A stretch of DNA of 32,419 nt, taken from the NCBI GenBank assembly GCA_009782175.1, contig WRKR01000037.1, forward strand, positions 1 to 32,419, in the 5' to 3' direction. The stretch comes from Cystobacterineae bacterium (GTDB lineage Bacteria; Myxococcota; Myxococcia; Myxococcales; Myxococcaceae). Position numbers and translations under genes: made by a program. The notes beneath the pieces are model-generated. The model worked only from the letters and a program-made list of their open reading frames with translations, did no database searches and was not told where the DNA came from. Shown here in pieces: positions 7,104 through 13,815 of the stretch (its first letter is position 1; the number at the start of each line of letters is the position of its first letter).

Positions 7104-7984
7104 AAACATTTGAAGGCGTTTTGACAGCTTTGGCCACACCCTTTCGCAACGGCAAACTCGACGAGGCCGCCTATGAGAAATTGGTGGACTACCAACTGGC
7201 CAATGGCATTTCCGGCCTCGTCCCCATAGGCACAACGGGTGAAGCCCCACTGCTTTCCGAGGCAGAAAAAGAAAAGCTGGTTTCCATTTGCGTGAAAAAA
7301 GCCAAGGGGAAAATACCCGTCCTCGCTGGCACCGGCAGCTATTCCACCGAGCAAACCACCCTCAACACAAAACGCATGCGCGACCTGGGCGCGGACGCGG
7401 CTTTGGTCGTTACACCCTATTATAACCGCCCAACACAGCGCTGCCTCATTGAGCACTATACCGCTGTGGCCAAGGCGAACAAAGGCTTTCCTCTGGTGGT
7501 GTATAATGTGCCCACGCGCACAGGTACGGATATTTTGCCTGACACGCTGAAGGCCTTGTGTGAGGTGGAAGAGGTGGTGGCCCTCAAAGAGGCCCTGGGC
7601 TCCGCCGCGCGTGTTTTGGAGCTTATGGAGAAGTGCGGCAAGCGGTTGACCGTGCTTGCCGGGGATGACTGGTTTGTATGGCCCTGCATGGCCTGTGGCG
7701 GCCGCGGTGTTATTTCCGTCTCTTCCAACATAGCCCCCCGGCAGATGGGAGAGTTGGTGAAAGCGGCGCTGAAAGGCGAGGTGGAGCGCGTGTTGGAGCT
7801 GCACATGGCCATGGCACCCTTGCACCGCGCGCTGACACAGGAAAGCAACCCCATTCCCGTGAAGAAGGCCTTGCACTGGATGGGCCTTTTTGCGGATGAG
7901 TTGCGCCTGCCCCTCTCCCCGCTGGCGCCGCAATTCCACGCCCCCTTGCGTGAAGCCTTGCAAGGCCTGGGGCTGCTCTCATGA
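7100..7984 (+). CDS. dapA: 4-hydroxy-tetrahydrodipicolinate synthase
   Basis: A 294-residue TIM-barrel aldolase that condenses pyruvate with aspartate semialdehyde, the first committed step to lysine and meso-diaminopimelate. Catalytic residues are all in place: T45-T46 in PIGTTGE, Y108 in TPYYNRP, Y135 in VYNVPTRTG, and the Schiff-base lysine K163 in VALKEA. R140 fits the carboxylate-binding Arg. Length matches the family. It overlaps the LptM-like gene upstream and dapB downstream by ATGA, so the three are almost certainly one translational unit. No leader is available for a lysine riboswitch because the start lies inside the previous gene. Confidence 0.97.
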   Translation: MKTFEGVLTALATPFRNGKLDEAAYEKLVDYQLANGISGLVPIGTTGEAPLLSEAEKEKLVSICVKKAKGKIPVLAGTGSYSTEQTTLNTKRMRDLGADAALVVTPYYNRPTQRCLIEHYTAVAKANKGFPLVVYNVPTRTGTDILPDTLKALCEVEEVVALKEALGSAARVLELMEKCGKRLTVLAGDDWFVWPCMACGGRGVISVSSNIAPRQMGELVKAALKGEVERVLELHMAMAPLHRALTQESNPIPVKKALHWMGLFADELRLPLSPLAPQFHAPLREALQGLGLLS

Positions 7985-8781
7985 GCATTCGCCTAGCGGT
8001 TGTGGCTGCCTTGGGTCGCATGGGCCAGGCCATTGTTATGCGTATACGGAAGGAGGGCAATGCCCTCTTGGTGGGAGCGACGGTGGAGCCAGGCTCCGCC
8101 TGGGTGGGAAAGCCCCTGGCAGAGGCCTTGCCGGGGGCAGGGGAGGTGGTGCTGACAGACAGCTTAGAGGCCTTGTTGTCCACCACAAAGGTAGATGCTG
8201 TTATTGACTTCAGCACCCCTTTGGCCACGGCCACTCATGCAGCTTTGTGTGCAAAAGCAGGCATAGCCTTGGTGGTGGGCACAACAGGCCTCTCAGAGGC
8301 GGAGCATGCGGCCCTGGCAACAGCGGCAAAGCGGGTGCCGGTGTTGTGGGCACCCAACATGTCCGTGGGCATTCAGGTGCTTTCCTTGGCCATAAGGGAG
8401 GCAGCGCGGCGCCTGGGGGCAGGGTGGAATGTGGAGGTGTTAGAAATACACCACAAGCGCAAGAAGGATGCGCCCTCGGGGACGGCATTAAAGCTGGCGG
8501 AGGACGCAGCGGGGGCTTTGGGGCTCTCCAGGGAGCATTTGCGTATGGAGCGCTGTGGCCTCATTGGGGAGAGGCCCGAGGGAGAAATTGGCATACAAAC
8601 ATTGAGAGGCGGAGAAGTGATAGGCGAGCACACGGTGTTTTTCTTCGGCGAAGGAGAGCGCCTGGAGTTTAAGCATGGTGCACAAAGCAGAGAGCAGTTT
8701 GCCCAAGGCGCTTTGCGCGCTGCGCGCTGGCTTCAGGCAAAACCGGCAGGCCTCTATGGCATGGGAGACGTGCTCTCATGA
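7981..8781 (+). CDS. dapB: 4-hydroxy-tetrahydrodipicolinate reductase
   Basis: A 266-residue NAD(P)H-dependent reductase, the step after DapA. The family signature EIHHKRKKDAPSGTAL is complete (H157 and H158, lysines 161-162, DAPSGTA 163-169), and the GTTG of the substrate domain is at 100-103. The N-terminal dinucleotide loop reads VVAALGRMG. The glycine normally three residues before GRMG is alanine, and the residue just before GRMG is leucine, so the fold may bind cofactor slightly differently. The start overlaps dapA (ATGA, 7981-7984) and the stop overlaps the next gene (ATGA, 8778-8781). Confidence 0.96.
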   Translation: MSIRLAVVAALGRMGQAIVMRIRKEGNALLVGATVEPGSAWVGKPLAEALPGAGEVVLTDSLEALLSTTKVDAVIDFSTPLATATHAALCAKAGIALVVGTTGLSEAEHAALATAAKRVPVLWAPNMSVGIQVLSLAIREAARRLGAGWNVEVLEIHHKRKKDAPSGTALKLAEDAAGALGLSREHLRMERCGLIGERPEGEIGIQTLRGGEVIGEHTVFFFGEGERLEFKHGAQSREQFAQGALRAARWLQAKPAGLYGMGDVLS

Positions 8782-9545
8782 AACGCTTTGCCCGCATTCA
8801 AACCTCTGTTGGCCCGCGCTATGCGTTGGTAGAAGGCAGAAGCTTTGAAGTCCTCACAAATGCCCCCTGGACAGGCCTTCAAAAGACGGGCCTCAAGCTG
8901 CCCTTTTCCGAGGACATTATTTTGGTGCCTTCAGAGGCAAGCAAAGTGGTGGCTGTGGGCCAAAACTACAAAAAGCACGCCGCTGAAATGGGAAAAAGCA
9001 CGCCACCGGAGCCGCTTATTTTTCTCATTTCCCCGAGCGCACTCAACGGCCACAAACAGCCCATTGTTTTGCCTAAGGCAAGCCATGAGGTGCAGCACGA
9101 GGCAGAGTTGGCCCTCATTGTGGGGAAAGAGCTTAAAAACGCCACAGAGCAGGAGGCCTCGGAAGCCATTTTTGGGTTGACCTGCTTCAACGATGTGACG
9201 GCGCGTGACATTCAAAAGCGTGAGCACCATTTTTCGAGAGCCAAAAGCTATGACAGCTTTGCTTGCGTAGGCCCTTTTATGGTGACGGAGCTCCCCTGGG
9301 AGGATTTATATGTGCGCTGCCGCGTCAACGCAGAGTTGCGTCAGGACGGCAACACCTCGGAAATGACATTTTCTCCACCCGCCCTGGTCGCTTTTATTTC
9401 TCAGATAATGACGCTTTTCCCCGGGGATGTGGTGACAACGGGCACCCCCGCAGGCGTTGGCCCCATTCTCCATGGGGATGTGGTGGAAATAGACATTGAA
9501 AACATAGGCGTTTTGCAAAACCCCGTTGTGCGCCCGCAACCCTAG
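8778..9545 (+). CDS. Fumarylacetoacetate hydrolase (FAH) family protein
   Basis: A 255-residue member of the FAH fold, which cleaves C-C bonds in acylpyruvates or decarboxylates oxaloacetate, or hydrates related diketo acids. The metal site is visible as E108 and E110 in HEAELAL with D139 in CFNDVTARDIQ, and the GTPAGVG turn lies near the C-terminus. Length is typical of YcgM/FAHD1-like acylpyruvase or oxaloacetate-decarboxylase members. Its ATG overlaps the dapB stop, so it is translated with the lysine genes. Oxaloacetate or pyruvate balance at the entry of the aspartate pathway would be a sensible job, but this is inference; the substrate cannot be read from sequence. Confidence 0.9.
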   Translation: MKRFARIQTSVGPRYALVEGRSFEVLTNAPWTGLQKTGLKLPFSEDIILVPSEASKVVAVGQNYKKHAAEMGKSTPPEPLIFLISPSALNGHKQPIVLPKASHEVQHEAELALIVGKELKNATEQEASEAIFGLTCFNDVTARDIQKREHHFSRAKSYDSFACVGPFMVTELPWEDLYVRCRVNAELRQDGNTSEMTFSPPALVAFISQIMTLFPGDVVTTGTPAGVGPILHGDVVEIDIENIGVLQNPVVRPQP

Positions 9546-9581
9546 ACCCTTGCGGCACCCTGCTGCTCTGCTGGGCTTGCC

Positions 9582-12449
9582 TCATGCCACCCCTTGCAGG
9601 CTTTCAACAGCACTCCGGCAGCGCATGCACAGCGCGCCCTCCTGCGCTATTTCCTCAAAATACATCCAACACCGCGGGCAACGCAGCCCCTTTGCCAACT
9701 CTACTGCTGCCTTTCCGCCCCAAGCCAGAGGCGCTGCCTCCTTGGCCTCCGCTTCAGAAGCAAACCATTGTACCTGACTTACAATAAAAACCTCCGCCAG
9801 CAGGGCCCCATGCTTCTCCAACACAGCGCGCTGCTTGCCTTCGGCCCACAGCAATACGCGCGCATCAATGGATTTGCCCATGAGGCCAGCGCGCCGCTTG
9901 GCCTCAAGCAAAGGCAATATGGCCGCACGCAAGCTGAGCAACTGCGCAAACTCCTGGCGCAGCACCTCGTCAAGCAAAGGCTTTGGCGTTGGAAACTCCT
10001 CAAGAAATACCGACGCGGGTTTGTCGCCAGGCACATGCTGCCACGCTTCTTCCGCAGTGAAACTCATCAGTGGCGCAAAGGCCACCAACAAGTCTTTGGC
10101 AATGTGCCACAAGGCCGTTTGTGCCGAGCGGCGCCTTGGGGAATGGGGGGGCAACACATAGAGGCTGTCCTTGAGTATGTCAAAATAGACGGCCGACAAG
10201 TCCGTTGTGCAAAAATCCACCAACGCGCGGAAGGCGTGGTGGAACTCATAGGCCTCAAAAGCGGCTTTGACGCGAGAGAGCACCTCGGAAAGCCGCGTCA
10301 GCGCCCACTGGTCCAAAAGGCTTAAGGTTTGCAGGGGGAGGGCATGTTTTTCCGGGGAAAAGTCAAAGAGGTTGGAGAGGGCATAGCGCAGGGTGTTGCG
10401 CACCTTGCGGTAGTTTTCAGAAAGGCCCTCCAAAACGCCCATGGAGAGGTTGACGTCGTCTCTATAGTCACTGGAGGCCACCCACAGGCGCAAAATTTCT
10501 GCGCCATATTTTTTGAAAACCTCTGCAGGCTCTATGCCGTTGCCCAGGCTTTTGGACATTTTTTTGCCCTCGCCATCCAAAATAAACCCGTGCGTGAGGC
10601 AACTCTCAAAGGGCGGCGCGCCGCGCGTGCCCACAGCAATCAGCAAAGAGGACTGAAACCACCCGCGGTGCTGGTCTGAGCCCTCCAAATAAAGCTGCGC
10701 GGGGAAAGGCAGCCCCATGCGCGGCAAAGAGGCAAAGCTGCTGCCCGCATCAAACCATACGTCCAAAATGTCGGTTTCGGGTTTAAAGCGTGTGCCCTGG
10801 CATTTTGTGCAGGCATAGCCCTCGGGCAGGAGTTGTTGCATGGGTGTGGAATACCAAAGGGCGACGCCCTCCTTCTCCACCATGTCGGCCACCCGCAGCA
10901 TGAGAGCCTCGTCCACCACCGGCGTTTGGCAGTCCTCACACAAGGGCACCACCACCGGCACCCCCCAGGTACGCTGGCGGCTGATGCACCAGTCCGGGCG
11001 CGAGGCCACCATTCCGCGGATGCGCTCCTTTCCCCATGCGGGCACCCATTGAATGCTGTTTTCAATGTGGTGCAGGGCCTTCTCTCTGAGGCCGTTGGCG
11101 TCTATATCTATAAACCACTGGTGGGTGGCGCGGAATATAATGGGGTGGCGGCAGCGCCAGCAATGCGGGTAGCTGTGTTTGAGTTTCTCGCCCTTTTTAT
11201 TCAGCAAAGCCCCCTTCTCCAAAAGCCAGTCCACCACCACCTCGTCGGCCTGGGTTATTTTCATTCCCTGCAGGCGCTCGCCCACGGTGGCGTCAAAGCG
11301 GCCGTCGTCCAGAACGGGGTTATATATGTCCAGGCCATATTCCAAGCCCACCTCAAAGTCCTCCTGGCCGTGCCCCGGCGCCGTATGCACAAGGCCTGTG
11401 CCGGCTTCCAGGCTGACGTGTTTTCCCAAAACAACGGGGCTTTCCCTGTCCAAAAACGCGTGGCTATAGCGAAGTTTTGAAAGCATGTCGCCTTTAAGGC
11501 CCCCTTGCCATTTTTGGGGGAAGGCCAAGTCCTCCTTGCGGAAGGTGCCGGGGGAGGCCTTCACATCGGCCTTCAACTCGCCGGGGGCCACGGCTTCCAA
11601 AAAAGCGCATAGCAAGCCTTCGGCCACCACCACCTGTTTTTCTCCAAGGGCATAGAGGCCATAGTCCAATTCCGGGTGTACACAAATGGCGAGGTTGGCG
11701 GGCAAAGTCCACGGGGTGGTGGTCCAAATGGCCAGGGCCGCAGGGAGGGCGGGGTGAAGGGAGGAGGGAGGCAGCACCTCAGGGTTGAGTATGTCAAAGG
11801 CGACATAAACAGAGGAGGAGGTATGCTCTGCATATTCCACTTCAGCTTCGGCCAGGGCCGTCAAGTCATGTATGCACCAGAAGACGGGTTTCTTTTTGCG
11901 ATAGAGGAGGCCCTGTCTGGCAAAGGCCGAGAGGCGGCGAATTTCTTCGGCCTCATAGGCAAACTGCAAAGTGAGGTAGGGCTCCTCCCAGCGGCCCCAT
12001 ATGCCCATGCGGCGAAAACCGTCCCTCTGTATGTGGACATATTCCATGGCATAGGCGCGGCAGGCTTCCAAAAACGCGGCGCGCGTCATGTCCTGGCGTT
12101 TTTTCTTTTTGGCCAGAAGGCGTTTTTCCACAGCGCGCTCAATGGGCAGGCCATGGCAATCCCAACCGGGGACATATTCAGCATGCCAACCGGCGAGGTT
12201 TCGAAATTTAACAACAATGTCCTTCAAAATTTTGTTGAGGGCATGCCCGGCATGCAACTCGCCATTGGCATAGGGGGGCCCGTCATGCAGGCAAAAAACA
12301 GGGCGGCCTTTGTTTTTTTCAAGTTGCTTTTCATAAATGCGCTGCTCCTCCCAAAAGGCCAACATTTTGGGCTCCAGGGTGGAGAGGTTTCCCTTCATGG
12401 GGAATGCTGTTTTGGGCAAGTTGAGTGTTGCCTTATAGTCAACCGTCAT
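9582..12449 (-). CDS. ileS: Isoleucyl-tRNA synthetase
   Basis: A 955-residue class I synthetase that charges tRNA-Ile. The HIGH-type motif is [11 protein letters not shown] (HAGH 66-69) and the KMSKS motif is at 630-634. The CP1 editing domain shows TTPWTLPAN and the downstream [13 protein letters not shown]-terminal zinc knuckle has C924, C927, C941 and C944, which places it with the standard bacterial type. The 5' leader holds a CCTCCA-GG-TGGAGG hairpin, but no T-box is seen. The ATG at 12449 lacks a close Shine-Dalgarno sequence (GGAGG lies 17 bases away, inside the hairpin). It converges with the dap operon, with 36 bases between stops and no obvious terminator. Confidence 0.97.
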   Translation of the reverse strand: MTVDYKATLNLPKTAFPMKGNLSTLEPKMLAFWEEQRIYEKQLEKNKGRPVFCLHDGPPYANGELHAGHALNKILKDIVVKFRNLAGWHAEYVPGWDCHGLPIERAVEKRLLAKKKKRQDMTRAAFLEACRAYAMEYVHIQRDGFRRMGIWGRWEEPYLTLQFAYEAEEIRRLSAFARQGLLYRKKKPVFWCIHDLTALAEAEVEYAEHTSSSVYVAFDILNPEVLPPSSLHPALPAALAIWTTTPWTLPANLAICVHPELDYGLYALGEKQVVVAEGLLCAFLEAVAPGELKADVKASPGTFRKEDLAFPQKWQGGLKGDMLSKLRYSHAFLDRESPVVLGKHVSLEAGTGLVHTAPGHGQEDFEVGLEYGLDIYNPVLDDGRFDATVGERLQGMKITQADEVVVDWLLEKGALLNKKGEKLKHSYPHCWRCRHPIIFRATHQWFIDIDANGLREKALHHIENSIQWVPAWGKERIRGMVASRPDWCISRQRTWGVPVVVPLCEDCQTPVVDEALMLRVADMVEKEGVALWYSTPMQQLLPEGYACTKCQGTRFKPETDILDVWFDAGSSFASLPRMGLPFPAQLYLEGSDQHRGWFQSSLLIAVGTRGAPPFESCLTHGFILDGEGKKMSKSLGNGIEPAEVFKKYGAEILRLWVASSDYRDDVNLSMGVLEGLSENYRKVRNTLRYALSNLFDFSPEKHALPLQTLSLLDQWALTRLSEVLSRVKAAFEAYEFHHAFRALVDFCTTDLSAVYFDILKDSLYVLPPHSPRRRSAQTALWHIAKDLLVAFAPLMSFTAEEAWQHVPGDKPASVFLEEFPTPKPLLDEVLRQEFAQLLSLRAAILPLLEAKRRAGLMGKSIDARVLLWAEGKQRAVLEKHGALLAEVFIVSQVQWFASEAEAKEAAPLAWGGKAAVELAKGLRCPRCWMYFEEIAQEGALCMRCRSAVESLQGVA

Positions 12450-12467
12450 GGGCTGTTGCTAAAACAC

Positions 12468-12481
12468 CCTCCACCTGGAGG
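12468..12481 (-). promoter_or_regulatory. Hairpin in the ileS leader
   Basis: CCTCCA and TGGAGG pair around a 2-base loop, about 18 bases before the ileS start. On the minus strand the right arm contains GGAGG, so the stem could hide a ribosome-binding sequence. Its spacing from ATG is too long for a normal site. Confidence 0.3.
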
Positions 12482-12543
12482 CAAGGGGAAAAATTAAATT
12501 CCACAGTATTTTTAAATAATTAAATGAGAGCTTGGCGGGCTTA

Positions 12544-12574
12544 TTGAATAACAGTGCTCAAAAGTCGTATATAA
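12544..12574 (+). promoter_or_regulatory. Candidate promoter placing the mRNA start at the ATG
   Basis: TTGAAT (12544-12549), 18 bases, then TATATAA (12568-12574), with ATG at 12579. If this is the -10 box, transcription would begin within a base or two of the start codon, giving a leaderless mRNA. No Shine-Dalgarno sequence is present, which agrees. It is a pattern match only. Confidence 0.35.
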
Positions 12575-12578
12575 AGTT

Positions 12579-13397
12579 ATGTACTCGAGAATTTTTTGGT
12601 TGCCGGTTCTTCTTGGTTTGAGTTTTCTCCCCTTCAGTTTGTCAGGCTGCTCACGTGCCCCCAAACAGGTGCGCTATGTGGAGCCGCCTCCCCCTTCTCC
12701 TGAAATATATGAAGCCCCTGAGGAATATGAGGCCCCTGAGGCCTATGAAGAGGCTCCACCCGTTGAGGTTGAGGTGCCGCCACCTGATCCTGTGGTCTAT
12801 GTAACGCCGCCTTCTCCGCCTGCCGTATATGTGGAACCACCTTCTCCTCCCGTCGTATATGTACGCCCGCCACCACCACCCGTTGTTGTGGTGCCGCCGC
12901 CGCGCGTTGTGGTGCCGCCGCCGCGCGTTGTGGTGCCACCGCCGCGCGTTGTAGTGCCGCCGCCGCGCGTTGTGGTGCCGCCGCCACGTGTTGTTGCGCC
13001 GCCGCCGCGCGTTGTAGTGCCGCCACCGCGCGTTGTGGTGCCGCCACCGCGTGTTGTTGCACCCCCACCGCGTGTTGTAGTGCCGCCGCCGCGTGTTGTT
13101 GCGCCGCCGCCACGTGTTGTTGCGCCGCCGCCGCGTGTTGTTGCGCCGCCGCCGCGCGTTGTTGCGCCGCCGCCGCGCGTTGTTGCGCCGCCGCCGCGCG
13201 TTGTTGCGCCGCCGCCGCGTGTTGTTGCACCACCGCCGCGTGTTGCTGCGCCGCCGCCGCGTGTTGCTGCGCCGCCGCCGCGTGTTGCTGCGCCGCCGCC
13301 GCGCGTTGCTGCGCCGCCGCCGCGTGCTGCACCGCCTTCTGCAAAAAAGGAAAAGCCTTCTTCCAACTCTAAAGAGGATCGCTCCAGGCGCCGCTAA
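12579..13397 (+). CDS. Lipoprotein with about 21 PPPR heptad repeats
   Basis: A 272-residue lipoprotein (lipobox SLSGC at about residue 24). After a Glu/Tyr/Pro region (residues 30-100) come about 21 tandem heptads of form V-V/A-V/A-P-P-P-R, then a short basic Ser/Lys tail. The heptads change type along the array, from VVV to VVA to VAA. The chain would form an extended polyproline rod with one Arg per turn-pair, suited to spanning the periplasm or binding acidic polymers; this is inference. Every PPP needs EF-P for efficient translation. I do not recognise a family. The strand and frame are supported by the signal peptide, lipobox and a stop directly after the basic tail. Confidence 0.7.
   Translation: MYSRIFWLPVLLGLSFLPFSLSGCSRAPKQVRYVEPPPPSPEIYEAPEEYEAPEAYEEAPPVEVEVPPPDPVVYVTPPSPPAVYVEPPSPPVVYVRPPPPPVVVVPPPRVVVPPPRVVVPPPRVVVPPPRVVVPPPRVVAPPPRVVVPPPRVVVPPPRVVAPPPRVVVPPPRVVAPPPRVVAPPPRVVAPPPRVVAPPPRVVAPPPRVVAPPPRVVAPPPRVAAPPPRVAAPPPRVAAPPPRVAAPPPRAAPPSAKKEKPSSNSKEDRSRRR
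12889..13330 (+). repeat. 21-bp tandem repeat array encoding VVxPPPR
   Basis: About 21 copies of a 21-bp unit (consensus GTTGTKGYGCCGCCGCCGCGY). Early copies carry GTGGTG, middle ones GTTGCG and the last ones GCTGCG in the Val/Ala positions. Blocks of one type sit together, as expected from stepwise local duplication. The array is a multiple of three throughout. Confidence 0.9.
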
Positions 13398-13578
13398 GTG
13401 TGGGGCCTGGGGGAGGTTCCCCTCCGCTGGGCCACAAAAAATGCTGTTAAAACGCCAAGGGAAAAAGCTTGCAATTGAAGCTGGAGGCCTTGTTCAACTC
13501 TAAACAGAAGCCGTTGTTTTTCGCTGTGGGGTTTGGGGGTTGCCGAGCATAAACACCGTTGTTGCGCCTATAAAAACC

Positions 13579-13815
13579 ATGTCACCTAGCACACTTCGAG
13601 TTATAGCCTTTCTTGCCTTGCCGCTGGCCTTGTTGTTGGGGGGCTGTGTCCCCGTACCTGTACCTGTGCCGACCCCTGTCAGGCACCACCACCCTGAGCC
13701 TCATTATCACCACCATGGGCATGGGCATCCCCCCGTACATTATAGGGCCCCTGCCCCTGCCCCTGTTCATGTGCATCCGGCCCCTGCAAGGCCCCATGGG
13801 GGCGGGCACCGCTAG
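13579..13815 (+). CDS. Small His/Pro-rich lipoprotein
   Basis: A 78-residue protein with a signal peptide and lipobox (LLLGGC, Cys23), then VPVPVPTPV and a tail rich in His, Pro and Gly (HHHPEPHYHHHGHGH). The His clusters could bind Ni, Zn or Cu at the outer membrane or in the periplasm; that is inference from composition. ATG at 13579 is preferred because it directly precedes a standard signal peptide; a TTG at 13540 would add 13 residues. Neither has a good ribosome site. Its TAG stop (13813-13815) overlaps the TAG of convergent pepN (13812-13814) through the palindrome CTAG. Confidence 0.6.
   Translation: MSPSTLRVIAFLALPLALLLGGCVPVPVPVPTPVRHHHPEPHYHHHGHGHPPVHYRAPAPAPVHVHPAPARPHGGGHR

Noticed and set aside
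9546-9581. Bidirectional terminator between the FAH gene and ileS
   Set aside because: The 36 bases contain no stem with a T-run on either strand.
12450-12578. A T-box leader for ileS
   Set aside because: The gap is about 130 bases, AT-rich, with one small hairpin and no T-box sequence.
12889-13330. Regular repeats that could be taken for a CRISPR array
   Set aside because: The unit is 21 bp with no variable spacers, and it stays in frame within a lipoprotein gene. The 15-bp array in pepN fails for the same reasons.
12634-13366. Long open frames on the opposite strand of the PPPR array (Gly/Thr- or Ala/Gln-rich)
   Set aside because: They are produced by the repeat in other frames; only the plus frame has a signal peptide and lipobox.
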